Of a stretch of 64,000 nt of DNA, positions 8,425 to 16,061 are shown piece by piece (within the stretch, counting starts at the first letter, position 1; each line of letters starts with the position of its first letter). Under the pieces are notes generated by a model. That model saw only the letters and a program-made list of their open reading frames with translations, was not told the DNA's origin and did not search any database. Source of the stretch: Parafrankia discariae. GTDB taxonomy: Bacteria; Actinomycetota; Actinomycetes; Frankiales; Frankiaceae. The DNA lies in contig NZ_KB891263.1 in assembly GCF_000373365.1 (NCBI RefSeq), forward strand, positions 104,299-168,298, in the 5' to 3' direction. A program made the position numbers and the translations under genes.

Positions 8425-9146
8425 GCCGTTTCCTCTCGACGACATCCACGCCAGAACGGACCCGGAACGGTCACTCACCGGACGTCGCCGGCGCGTATCC
8501 GTCACCGTGTCCACTTAGTCACGACGGGTGGTGAGCCTAAGTCCTGACGCATTCGAGTTCGGCGGACACGCCGGCGGATCCCGCCCGTGTCGCGGACCGA
8601 CGACCAGGCATGGGGCCGCGGAGCCGGGGCGGATCGTCTGTTCGGGCGCGCGGTGCCGGGGCCCACCGCGCGGTGCCGGGGCCTGGTTCGCCTGTCCGCA
8701 CGGCAGTCGTGCCACCGGGCGGCAGCGGGCGGAATCGGGCCTCGACATCGCCGCCTACTCCGGCGGCACACGGCCTCCGAACTCCTTCGGCGTGCTCCTG
8801 CCGGCTGGCGTCAATCTTCTCGTCCTCGACAACGCCCCGAAGGAGATTAATTCTCGCGGACTCTTCGAGCGGTAAACAGGTAACACCGGCCGGTGGTCTC
8901 GTGTGCGGGTGGAAGCCACCGCGCGGGCGGCTTTCCGGAGTCGAGAGCGATGGTCGCCACCCGTCTCGTCGGAAATCGACCTCCGCCTATCCCGATCTCG
9001 GCGGCGCCGGTGGGGTGTCGCTGTCCACGGGCCAGGTGGGAACGCGTACAGTTTGTCGCGCCTGTGACGGCGGAGTCGCCTGCTGTCACGCGCGTCCGTC
9101 GCCATGGTTCGGCATCGCGACACCACTGTTTCTGAAGGGAAAGGTC
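8425..9146. other. 722-bp divergent intergenic region
   Basis: This spacer separates the WS/DGAT gene from the OsmC gene. Open frames run through it, including one continuous with the OsmC frame back to 8610, but they lack family resemblance and a ribosome site. I see no clear hairpin, RNA gene or repeat. It presumably holds both promoters. Confidence 0.4.
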
Positions 9147-9815
9147 ATGTCGACGACCAATGCATCGGCGGCCGGTGAACCCGGCCTCGCCAGCCAGCCC
9201 ACTGCTCCCAGCGCGCCGGCGGGTGACGGCACCGGTAGTAGTCAGGGGGCCGAGCAGTACAGATCCACCTCTGACGGGTCGAGGCCCGGCCTGCGGGATT
9301 TTCTCGTCCACAAGCGCGCGGCTGTGCGGGAACGCGAGGACGCGATCGCCGCGGGCACCTTCCCGGGCCCGGCGGTGCTGCGGGCGCAATCGGTCGCCGA
9401 AGGGCGCAGCGGCGTCCGGCGCATCCGGATCCGCGACCACCAGATCCTCAGCGACTCGCAGCCTGACTACGCCGGTCACGATCTCGGGCCCAGCTCACCC
9501 GAGCTCGTGCTCGGCGTGTTCGCCAGCTGCCTGACCCACGTTTTCGAGATCGTCGCCGCCCGCCTGGAGATACCACTCGACGAGATCAGGGTGGAGGTCG
9601 AGGGCCAGATGGAGCCCCGGGCCGGCCGGCCCGGCTTCGAGGGTGTGCCCCGTGAACCCCACAACATCACCTATCAGGCCTCCGTCACCTCCCCGGCCGC
9701 ACCCGAGGAGATCGAGGCACTGTTCCAGACCGTCGAGGCGGAGTGCCCGCTCCTCGCACTGTTCACGAATCCGCAGACGATCATCGGTTCGCTGCTTCAC
9801 ACCCCGAGTGCCTGA
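9147..9815 (+). CDS. OsmC-family protein
   Basis: This 222-aa protein has an OsmC/Ohr-like domain from about residue 70 onward. GPSSPELVLGVFASCLTHVFEIVAARL carries the central helix with its single conserved Cys, and EIRVEVEGQMEPR follows. After the insertion comes NITYQASVTSPAAPEEIEALFQTVEAECPLLALF, with the second redox Cys in AECPLL. Both peroxidatic and resolving cysteines of the family are therefore present, which suggests hydroperoxide or thiol chemistry. The first 60 residues are a low-complexity Ala/Ser/Pro leader. The ATG at 9147 has GAAGGGAAAGG just upstream, so the longer reading frame back to 8610 is not used. Confidence 0.85.
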   Translation: MSTTNASAAGEPGLASQPTAPSAPAGDGTGSSQGAEQYRSTSDGSRPGLRDFLVHKRAAVREREDAIAAGTFPGPAVLRAQSVAEGRSGVRRIRIRDHQILSDSQPDYAGHDLGPSSPELVLGVFASCLTHVFEIVAARLEIPLDEIRVEVEGQMEPRAGRPGFEGVPREPHNITYQASVTSPAAPEEIEALFQTVEAECPLLALFTNPQTIIGSLLHTPSA

Positions 9816-9876
9816 CCGGCGGCGAGCTGGTGCCCGGTGCCGCCGCGACGGCTACCGGGACTGGGTACGGTCGTGA

Positions 9877-10266
9877 TCACGCGCCGGCGGGCAGCTCGAG
9901 TACCTCCTTCATCTCCCTGATGCCGTGTGCGGTGCGGGCCTCGATGAGGCCCGCCAGGCTGTCGGGGAGGAGGTCCGTGATCCAGAGAAGTCGGCTGCGC
10001 CCGTCGCCGTCGGGCAGGACCTGGAAGGACGCATGGTGGTGGCGTAGCGGCGGTCTGGCTCCCTCGACCACCGCGTAGGCGAGCCGACGAGCCTCGTCGT
10101 CGACGGCGACGATGAGCTCACGCACCAAATGCCCGTCCGGCATGGTCAGTGTCCTGACGTTCCCGTCCACGCTGACGTCCAGCACCCGTCCCGGCAGCAG
10201 CCGCCGATGCACCGCTCCCACGTCGCGCAGGACGTCCCACACATCCTCCGGGGACCGGACGACCAC
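9877..10266 (-). CDS. SRPBCC-family (START/polyketide-cyclase-like) protein
   Basis: This is a small ligand-binding SRPBCC domain of about 129 aa or slightly more. It has SPEDVWDVLRDVGAVHRRLLPG after the first strand, RTLTMPDGHLVRELIVAVDDEARRLAYAVVEG in the sheet, and a C-terminal helix TAHGIREMKEVLE. The annotated GTG at 10266 cuts through the first beta strand: the codons before it read EITIASIRHEVVVV, clearly part of the fold, and stay open back into the tetR gene. No ATG, GTG or TTG occurs in that stretch, so the true start is unresolved. It lies 90 bp downstream of, or overlaps, the TetR gene on the same strand and is probably co-transcribed with it. Confidence 0.75.
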   Translation of the reverse strand: MVVRSPEDVWDVLRDVGAVHRRLLPGRVLDVSVDGNVRTLTMPDGHLVRELIVAVDDEARRLAYAVVEGARPPLRHHHASFQVLPDGDGRSRLLWITDLLPDSLAGLIEARTAHGIREMKEVLELPAGA

Positions 10267-10355
10267 GACTTCGTGTCGGATGGAGGCGATGGTGATCTCC
10301 CGGCGTCGGAGGCGGTTCGGAGGCGGTGTCGCGGGTGGGGGAACCCTGGCGGCGG

Positions 10356-10943
10356 TCAGGCGCGCAGGCCGGCGGAGAGGGCCGCGTCACCTGGGCCGGG
10401 AGCCGATGCCCGCGGCGGGCCGCCCGCCCGCAGGCCGTCGAGCATGACGGTGATCAGGTGGTCGTCGGCGCGGGCTCCCGGCCGGCAGACAACTACGTTC
10501 AGTATTTTGACGACTTCGCGGGGTGGGATGTCCGGGCGCAGCGTCCGTTCCCGCTGGGCCCGTTCGACGACGCCGACGAGCAGGTCTTCGGCCTCGGTGG
10601 TCAGACCGGCCACCTCCGGTGTGGCGGCCACCCCCTCGGCGAGCGTCTTGACCAGGGCCAGCGGCAGCCTTGTGCAGTGCTCGATGACGCGCAGCAGGAC
10701 CTGCCAGCCGGGGAGGTCCCGGGCCGCCTCGGCGCGGCCGAGTGCGAGGAAGCGTCCGAGGGTGTCGGCCGCGACGGCCTCCAGCAGGGCCGCCCGATCG
10801 GGGAAGTGCCGGTAGAGCGTCCCCACCCCGAGCCCGGCCGCGCCGGCGATCTCCTCCATGGAGACGGCCGCGCCACGCTCGGTGAACAGTTCGCGTGCGG
10901 TGTCGGAGATCAGCTCGCGGTTGCGTCGGGCGTCGGATCGCAC
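10356..10943 (-). CDS. TetR-family transcriptional regulator
   Basis: This TetR regulator of about 195 aa has the HTH region RRNRELISDTARELF, then VSMEEIAGAAGLGVGTLYRHFPDRAALLEAV. The C-terminal half resembles the common SbtR-like domain of actinobacterial TetR proteins (LLVGVVERAQRERTLRPDI, then LDGLRA). I prefer the GTG at 10943, which follows a G-rich segment. A longer frame to 10988 would translate through an inverted repeat at 10962-10979 that looks like the operator. The gene is divergent from the LLM oxidoreductase at 11033 and sits just upstream of the SRPBCC gene, so those two are its likely targets. Confidence 0.88.
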   Translation of the reverse strand: MRSDARRNRELISDTARELFTERGAAVSMEEIAGAAGLGVGTLYRHFPDRAALLEAVAADTLGRFLALGRAEAARDLPGWQVLLRVIEHCTRLPLALVKTLAEGVAATPEVAGLTTEAEDLLVGVVERAQRERTLRPDIPPREVVKILNVVVCRPGARADDHLITVMLDGLRAGGPPRASAPGPGDAALSAGLRA

Positions 10944-10961
10944 AGCCTGGCACCCCCCCGG

Positions 10962-10979
10962 AATCTGAGCCCCCAGATT
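10962..10979. promoter_or_regulatory. Probable TetR operator (AATCTG-N6-CAGATT)
   Basis: This is a perfect 6-bp inverted repeat, AATCTG and CAGATT with a 6-bp spacer, in the short gap between the divergent TetR and LLM genes. Its place suggests that the regulator controls both directions. Confidence 0.6.
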
Positions 10980-11032
10980 ACTGTTCACCGTCCAAGAGGA
11001 AGCGGAACATCCGATTCACCTTGGAGGCGTCG

Positions 11033-11947
11033 ATGCGGTTGGGTGTCTATGTGGGCGGGGCCGGCTCCACCCTGGAGGAGATGATCGAACAGGCGCGCGC
11101 GGCCGCTGAAGCCGGCTTCGACAGCGTCTTCTTCAGCCAGCTCACCGCGTGGGACGCGCTCACCGTCGCCGCGCTCGCGGGACAACGGGTACCGGGCGTC
11201 GAACTCGGCACGGCCGTCGTGCAGACCTATCCCCGCCATCCGCTCGCGCTGGCCGGGCAGGCGCTCACCGCCCAGGTGGCAACGGGTCACCGGGTCACCC
11301 TCGGAATCGGGCCGAGCCATCGGGTCCTCATCGAGGATGCCTTCGGCCACTCCTACGACCAGCCGGCGCGGCACACCCGGGAGTACCTGTCCGCGCTGCG
11401 CCCGCTGCTGCGTGGGGAGCACGTCGAGCACCGTGGATCCTTCCTGACCGTGGCGGGACAGGTCGAGGTTCCCGGCGCCACCGAGGTCCCGGTCCTGCTG
11501 GCCGCGCTCGGGCCGGTCATGCTGCGCGTCGCCGGCGAGCTGGCCGACGGGACGGTGACGGTGTGGGCCGGTCCCGAGGCCATCGCCGGGCATGTCGTGC
11601 CGACGATCACACGTGCCGCCGCGGCGGCGGGACGGCCCGCCCCGCGGATCGTGGCCGGCGTCCCGATCGGCGTCACCGCCGATCCGGAGGGGGTGCGGCA
11701 GGCGGTCGAGGCCCAGGTGGGCTTCGCCGCCGACTTCCCCGCCTACCGCGCGATCCTGGCGCGGGACGGCAGGTCGGCTGTGCATGAGACGGTCGTCGCG
11801 GGAGACGAGGCGACCGTCGCGTCGGAGGTCCGGCGGTTCGCCGACGCCGGGGCGACCGATCTGCTGGTCAGCCTTGTCGGCAGTGAAGAAGATCGACAGC
11901 GGACCCTGCGGTGGCTCGGGCAGCGCCGCCTGGCCGACCTGATCTAG
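11033..11947 (+). CDS. LLM-class (luciferase-like) F420-dependent oxidoreductase
   Basis: This 304-aa TIM-barrel enzyme of the luciferase-like monooxygenase class is probably F420-dependent (the TIGR03564-like group, by recall). It begins MRLGVYVGGAGSTLEEMIEQARAAAEAGFDSVFFSQ. DALTVAALAG and the strand GVELGTAVVQTYPRHPLALAGQALTAQ, with the Pro-Arg-His segment typical of the family, follow. RVTLGIGPSHR and the late GATDLLVSL are also present. The ATG at 11033 follows TTGGAGG at a good distance. It is divergent from a TetR regulator and likely controlled by it. The substrate is unknown. Confidence 0.88.
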   Translation: MRLGVYVGGAGSTLEEMIEQARAAAEAGFDSVFFSQLTAWDALTVAALAGQRVPGVELGTAVVQTYPRHPLALAGQALTAQVATGHRVTLGIGPSHRVLIEDAFGHSYDQPARHTREYLSALRPLLRGEHVEHRGSFLTVAGQVEVPGATEVPVLLAALGPVMLRVAGELADGTVTVWAGPEAIAGHVVPTITRAAAAAGRPAPRIVAGVPIGVTADPEGVRQAVEAQVGFAADFPAYRAILARDGRSAVHETVVAGDEATVASEVRRFADAGATDLLVSLVGSEEDRQRTLRWLGQRRLADLI

Positions 11948-12076
11948 CCGCCTGGCCGGGCGGGCTCGGCGCCTTCGCGGCTGCCGCCCTGGCCGGCCCG
12001 GCGCCGGATCCGGTCCGGTCCGGTCCGCACATGGGAAGACGTCATCTCGACTCCTGCCGGCCGTTCACCTGACGGG

Positions 12077-12103
12077 TGTTACGCCGCCCTGATCATTCGC
12101 GTC
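12077..12103 (+). promoter_or_regulatory. Predicted ECF41-type promoter of the sigJ-like gene
   Basis: TGTTACG at 12077-12083, a 16-bp spacer and CGTC at 12100-12103 match the bipartite ECF41 promoter as I recall it (TGTCACA-N16-CGTC). The start codon is 36 nt further on. The same GTTAC-N17-CGTC spacing occurs upstream of the neighbouring AhpD-like gene, which supports autoregulation by this sigma factor. Confidence 0.65.
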
Positions 12104-12138
12104 AGGATGGTGGTGACAGCGGCGAAGCAAGGACGATC

Positions 12139-13023
12139 ATGACTGGACAGGACGGGCTGGCCGCGCGGTTCGACGAGCACCGCGCGCATCTGCGCTCCGT
12201 GGCGTATCGGATGCTCGGTTCGCTGCACGAGGCGGACGACGCGGTGCAGGAGTCCTGGCTGCGGCTCAGCTCGTCCGACACCGGTGACGTGACCAATCTG
12301 CGCGGTTGGCTGACCACGGTGACCGGCCGGATCTGCCTGGACATGCTGCGGGCGCGTGGCTCGCGGCGAGAACAACCGTTGGACGTCCACGTGCCGGACC
12401 CGATTGTGAGCCCCGCGAAGGGCGGTGACCCTGAGCAGGAGGCACTGCTCGCCGAGTCGGTGGGGCTCGCCCTGCACGTGGTCCTGGAGACCCTCACCCC
12501 TGCCGAGCGACTGGCCTTCGTGCTGCACGACATGTTCGCGGTGCCGTTCCACGACATCGCGGTGTTGCTCGGTCGGTCCACGGCGGCCACCAGGCAGTTG
12601 GCGAGCCGCGCCCGCGGGCGGATCCGGGCCGGCGGGCCGCTGCCGGAAGCGGATCTGGCCCAGCAGCACGACGTGGTCCGTGCGTTCTTCGACGCGGCCC
12701 GTGGCGGTGACTTCGACGCCCTCGTCGCGCTGTTGGCCCCGAATGTCGAGATGCGTTCGGACGGCGGCACCGCGCGTCCCGCGGCCACCGCGGCGCTCCG
12801 GGGAGCGGCAGCGGTCGCCGGGCGGGCGCTGATGTTTGCCCGGCCGGATGCCCAGGTTCACCCGGCCCTGGTCAACGGCGCTGCCGGCGTGGTCGTCACC
12901 GTGGCTGGCCGGGCAGTCTCGATCATGGGTTTCACGGTCAGGGACCAGGCGATCGTCGCGGTCGACGTGCTCGCCGACGTCGATCGGTTGGGACGGCTCG
13001 AACTGTCCGCGTTCGAGAGCTGA
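12139..13023 (+). CDS. SigJ/ECF41-like RNA polymerase sigma factor with C-terminal SnoaL-like domain
   Basis: This 294-aa ECF sigma factor has sigma region 2 near the start (YRMLGSLHEADDAVQESWLRL, then GWLTTVTGRICLDMLRARGSRR). Region 4 carries ETLTPAERLAFVLHDMFAVPFHDIAVLLGRSTAATRQLASRARGRI. The last 110 residues form a SnoaL/NTF2-like extension (VVRAFFDAARGGDFDALVALLAPNVEMRSDGG), the hallmark of the SigJ/ECF41 group, in which this domain replaces an anti-sigma factor. The usual DGGGK of that domain reads DGGTA here, a deviation that may alter regulation. It faces an AhpD-like gene, the classic ECF41 partner. The ATG at 12139 follows a weak AAGGA. Confidence 0.88.
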   Translation: MTGQDGLAARFDEHRAHLRSVAYRMLGSLHEADDAVQESWLRLSSSDTGDVTNLRGWLTTVTGRICLDMLRARGSRREQPLDVHVPDPIVSPAKGGDPEQEALLAESVGLALHVVLETLTPAERLAFVLHDMFAVPFHDIAVLLGRSTAATRQLASRARGRIRAGGPLPEADLAQQHDVVRAFFDAARGGDFDALVALLAPNVEMRSDGGTARPAATAALRGAAAVAGRALMFARPDAQVHPALVNGAAGVVVTVAGRAVSIMGFTVRDQAIVAVDVLADVDRLGRLELSAFES

Positions 13024-13056
13024 CGTCAGGGCGGCCCGGCCCGGGCCGCCCTGACG
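13024..13056. terminator. Bidirectional hairpin terminator between sigJ-like and ahpD-like genes
   Basis: A perfect 15-bp GC-rich stem (13024-13038 with 13042-13056) and a 3-nt loop start right after the sigma-factor stop codon, 5 bp from the stop of the convergent AhpD-like gene. It can serve both genes. There is no clear T-run. Confidence 0.8.
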
Positions 13057-13060
13057 CTCC

Positions 13061-13519
13061 TCAGCCCCAGGTGGTGCCCGCGGGCTCCCTGATCGTGGTG
13101 TTGATCCGGTTGAAGAAGTTCGTGGTGGCGATCATCAGGATGATTGCCGCGAGTTGCCTCTCGTCATAGTGCCTGCTGGCCGCCTCCCAGAGCTCATCGG
13201 TGACCGAGCCGGGCCTGTCGCAGAGTCGGGTGGCGGCCTCGGTGAGTGCGAGGGCGGCCCGTTCTGCGTCATCGAAAAGCGGCGACTCGTACCACGCCGC
13301 CACGGCGAACAGCCGGTCCGCGCTCTCGCCGGCCTTCGTGGCTTCCGTCACCCCGGCGTGCACACATGCGCTGCAGCCGTTGATCTGGCTGGCCCGCAGG
13401 TGCACCAGCTCCAGTGTCCGCTGCGCCACTCCGCCCGAGCTCATCGCCTTGTAGAGCGACTGGACTGCCTCCATCGCATGCGGAAGCACCATCGCCGGAT
13501 TGGTCATCCGTGCCTGCAT
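13061..13519 (-). CDS. AhpD-like carboxymuconolactone decarboxylase-family protein
   Basis: This is a 152-aa all-helical CMD/AhpD-family protein. The redox motif CxxCxxxH reads NGCSACVHAG, followed by EATKAGESADRLFAVAAWYESPLFDDAERAALALTEAATRL, which is typical of alkylhydroperoxidase-like members. It may reduce peroxides or quinones. It is convergent with the SigJ/ECF41-like gene, and such pairs (sigma factor plus carboxymuconolactone decarboxylase, oxidoreductase or epimerase) are the known ECF41 neighbourhood. A matching promoter lies at 13573-13598. Starts at codon 1 or at Met5 are both possible. A second paralogue with a similar promoter is at 30117-30557. Confidence 0.88.
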   Translation of the reverse strand: MQARMTNPAMVLPHAMEAVQSLYKAMSSGGVAQRTLELVHLRASQINGCSACVHAGVTEATKAGESADRLFAVAAWYESPLFDDAERAALALTEAATRLCDRPGSVTDELWEAASRHYDERQLAAIILMIATTNFFNRINTTIREPAGTTWG

Positions 13520-13572
13520 CGTCGAAGCTCCTCCTGGGGTCCACGCCCCTTCGACTGACGAGTCACGGCTAT

Positions 13573-13598
13573 GACGTGTCGGATCGGCGAAAAGTAAC
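13573..13598 (-). promoter_or_regulatory. Predicted ECF41-type promoter of the ahpD-like gene
   Basis: Read on the minus strand, CGTTACT, 16 bp and CGTC (13573-13576) reproduce the sigJ-like promoter, sharing GTTAC-N17-CGTC exactly. It lies about 54 bp before the start codon. Confidence 0.6.
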
Positions 13599-13732
13599 GC
13601 TCACGGTGCCTCTGCGCGGCCCGTGGACGAAGGTCCGCGGCGATCACCGCCCGCGCACGTGATGGTCGGCAGACCCGCCACACGCGGTTGCGCGTGGCTC
13701 GGGATCCTCGTCGCGTCGAGGTTCCGGTAGCC

Positions 13733-13900
13733 CTACGGGATCGGGACGGGGCGCCTGGGGGGAGTCTGCGGGGTGCCGGGGCTTGACGAGGCGATGAGGC
13801 TGACCGCGAGGGCGCCGACCCATCCGGTGACGGTCAGCGAGCGCCGGGCCGTCGCCGGGCGGGGCGTGGCCGGGGCGACCTCGGGCGGGCGGCGGGTCAC
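13733..13900 (-). CDS. Small protein with one membrane segment, coupled to marR
   Basis: This is a possible 55-aa protein starting with a GTG that overlaps the MarR stop codon in a GTGA arrangement, a classic sign of translational coupling. It has a Pro/Ala/Arg-rich N-terminus, one hydrophobic segment (VTGWVGALAVSLIASSS) and a Pro-rich tail. It might be a small membrane protein or the stub of a transporter that usually follows such MarR genes. I do not recognise a family. Confidence 0.4.
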   Translation of the reverse strand: MTRRPPEVAPATPRPATARRSLTVTGWVGALAVSLIASSSPGTPQTPPRRPVPIP

Positions 13901-14397
13901 GTCTGCTGCTCCCGCCACCACGCGTTCCCGCGAGCGGGCGCCGGGGGCACGACGACGCCGTCGGTGAGCCGCCTGGCCAGCGCCGAGAACGTCCGGACCT
14001 CCGCGGGCGTCCAGTCGGTGACCCAGGCGGCGAACAGCTCCAGTCCCTTGGCGACCAGGTCGTCGAGCTCCGCCTGGCCGGTCGGGCTGAGCGCCACCCG
14101 GTAGGACCGGGCGTCACCGGGATTCGGGCGGATTTCGATCTTTTCGGCGGCCTCGAGTGTCTGTAGTCGTCGGGTGACGGAGGAGCGCGGGGAGCTGAGA
14201 GCGTCGGCGATCTCGCTCGGCGCGAGCACGCGGCCGTCGCCGAGCAGCTCCATGACCGCGACCAGTTCGGTGCCGAACGCCCGCGCCTGGCCACGCCGGA
14301 TGAGATTGACGAGCGCCATGACCGCGCCGGTGAACTCCTCGACGTCCGTTCTCTCGTGTATGCGGGTGATCCTAAAATAGTTGGTTCCAGATAGCAA
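13897..14397 (-). CDS. MarR-family transcriptional regulator
   Basis: This winged-helix MarR regulator is up to 166 aa. Its DNA-binding part is LAPSEIADALSSPRSSVTRRLQTLEAAEKIEIRPNPGDARSYRVALSPTGQAEL, with the wing between RPNPGD and RVALS. Flanking dimerisation helices complete the fold. The start is uncertain: the longest frame uses a TTG inside an operator-like repeat (14378-14400), and the first internal ATG, 26 codons in, would trim the first helix. A short coupled ORF follows, and the acyltransferase gene at 14610 is divergent. The inverted repeat at the 5' end suggests autoregulation. Confidence 0.85.
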   Translation of the reverse strand: MLSGTNYFRITRIHERTDVEEFTGAVMALVNLIRRGQARAFGTELVAVMELLGDGRVLAPSEIADALSSPRSSVTRRLQTLEAAEKIEIRPNPGDARSYRVALSPTGQAELDDLVAKGLELFAAWVTDWTPAEVRTFSALARRLTDGVVVPPAPARGNAWWREQQT

Positions 14398-14400
14398 CTA
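14378..14400. promoter_or_regulatory. MarR-type operator (TAGTTG-N11-CAACTA)
   Basis: A perfect inverted repeat, TAGTTG and CAACTA with 11 bp between, sits at the 5' end of the marR frame in an AT-rich spot. TAGTTG...CAACTA is a form often found for MarR operators in actinobacteria (from memory). Confidence 0.65.
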
Positions 14401-14609
14401 CATCGGTCGATGTGGGCCCGGCTGTGGGCTTTTTGTGCCACGGCGGGCCCGGTCGACGTAACCGCGTGGTCACAGCGCGGCACTGTGCCCACCGAGGCGG
14501 GGCACAGAAGCCTGACAGCCGACACCAAGCTTGGCCGGATACAAGGTGCTAACGACCAGAAGACGGGGAGTTCGACAGTTCTGACTCGACAGTTCTGAGA
14601 GGAGCGTGG

Positions 14610-16007
14610 ATGGCCGAGCACGGACCTGACTCGGAACACGGATCCTGCCGCGTGGACGAGATGGCGCGCAGCGGTCCTGCGGTGGTGTACCGCCGGCCGA
14701 GGCCCCCGGTAGCCGGCCAGCCGCCGGCGCGGATACCCGGCCAGCCGCGTCCCGATCTCCGGTCGGCCGGTACGGCCGGACCGCCCGGTCCTCGCACCCA
14801 GGCCGGTCGGCTCACCGGAGCCGAGGAACGAGGCGGCGCCAGGACCGGCGGCCACAACCCCGCGCTGGACGGCGTCCGGGCGCTCGCGGTGCTCTGCGTG
14901 CTCGTGTTCCACATGGACTCACTGAGCGGCGGCTACCTGGGTGTCGACGTGTTCTTCGTGCTCAGCGGTTTCCTGATCACCAAACAGCTGCTGGCCGAAC
15001 GGGACCGGACCGGCCGGGTGTCGCTCAGGCGGTTCTACCTCCGGCGCGCCTACCGCCTGCTGCCCGCGTTCTGGCTGCTGGCCCTGGTCGGCCTCACGAC
15101 GGTCGTGGTGCTGGGGATCGGCACCGCCGGCGAGCGGGACGAGTTTCTCGACAGCCTGGCCGCGTCGATGTTCTACCTGAACAACTACTTCCAGGTGGTG
15201 CGGCAGAGCACCGGGGCCGGCTGGCTCGGGCACACCTGGTCGCTGTCGCTGGAGGAGCAGTTCTATCTGCTCTGGCCGCTGGTGCTGATCGTCCTGTGTC
15301 GCCGGCCACGGCTCGTCCGCCGGCTTCCCCTGGTCCTGCTGGGCGGGGCGGTCGCCGTCGCGCTGTGGCGCAACGTGCTGACCTCGTTCGGAGCCTCCGG
15401 AACGCGGACGTACTTCGCCCTGGACACCCGGGCGGACGCGCTGCTGGTCGGCTGCGCGGTGGCCGCCTGGCTGCGGGCGGCGCGACGCGGGGCGTCCGGT
15501 GAGAACGGTGCCGGTGCGGGCGGTGCCGCCAAGGGCGGTACCGGCGAGGACGGTGCCGCGCTCGCCTGGCGGCGCCGCCTCGACCGTGTCACCGCTGTCC
15601 TGCCGGTGGCCGGCCCGGTCGCGCTCGCCCTGCTGGCGGTGGCGGCGGTGACCGCGCCGGGCAGCTGGGGCCCACGGCCGACGGTGCTGTCCCACGGCGG
15701 GTACACCGTCGTCGCGCTGCTCGCCGGCGCCGTCGTCCTGGCCCTGGAGCTGGGGCCGAGAACGAGTTGGCTGTTCCGTGCCCTCGCCGCCCCGCCGCTC
15801 GCCTGGCTCGGCCGGATCTCCTACGGCTTCTACCTCTGGCACTTCCCCGTGGTCGCGCACTGGGGCCACGACCTGACCGGCGCGCTCGGCCGGTGGCCGG
15901 CGATCCTCGCCGTCGGCCTCATCTCCGTGGCCCTGGCCGCGGCCTCTTACTACCTGCTCGAACGACCCGTCCAGCGGCACCGCCCAGCTGGGATCAGCGC
16001 GGGCTGA
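14610..16007 (+). CDS. Acyltransferase 3 (OafA/YrhL-type) membrane protein
   Basis: This 465-aa integral membrane acyltransferase (acyltransferase 3 family) O-acetylates or O-acylates cell-surface glycans or antibiotics. An 80-residue Pro/Gly/Arg cytosolic leader precedes the typical start LDGVRALAVLCVLVFHM, with the conserved His after the first helix. Next comes GGYLGVDVFFVLSGFLITKQLL, then RFYLRRAYRLLPAFW with the RxxR motif, then WSLSLEEQFYLLWPL. About ten membrane segments follow, ending in SYYLLERPVQR. A Gly/Ala-rich cytosolic loop around residues 295-315 is low complexity. The ATG has GAGAGGAG upstream. It is divergent from the MarR gene. No SGNH extracellular domain is present. Confidence 0.9.
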   Translation: MAEHGPDSEHGSCRVDEMARSGPAVVYRRPRPPVAGQPPARIPGQPRPDLRSAGTAGPPGPRTQAGRLTGAEERGGARTGGHNPALDGVRALAVLCVLVFHMDSLSGGYLGVDVFFVLSGFLITKQLLAERDRTGRVSLRRFYLRRAYRLLPAFWLLALVGLTTVVVLGIGTAGERDEFLDSLAASMFYLNNYFQVVRQSTGAGWLGHTWSLSLEEQFYLLWPLVLIVLCRRPRLVRRLPLVLLGGAVAVALWRNVLTSFGASGTRTYFALDTRADALLVGCAVAAWLRAARRGASGENGAGAGGAAKGGTGEDGAALAWRRRLDRVTAVLPVAGPVALALLAVAAVTAPGSWGPRPTVLSHGGYTVVALLAGAVVLALELGPRTSWLFRALAAPPLAWLGRISYGFYLWHFPVVAHWGHDLTGALGRWPAILAVGLISVALAAASYYLLERPVQRHRPAGISAG

Positions 16008-16061
16008 CCCGGCGCGGGAGGCCTCGGCGGTCGGCGCGGGCGTCATCCCACGGACCACTGC

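Noticed and set aside
8610-9146. N-terminal extension of the OsmC frame
   Set aside because: The frame is open but low complexity, while a strong ribosome site precedes the ATG at 9147.
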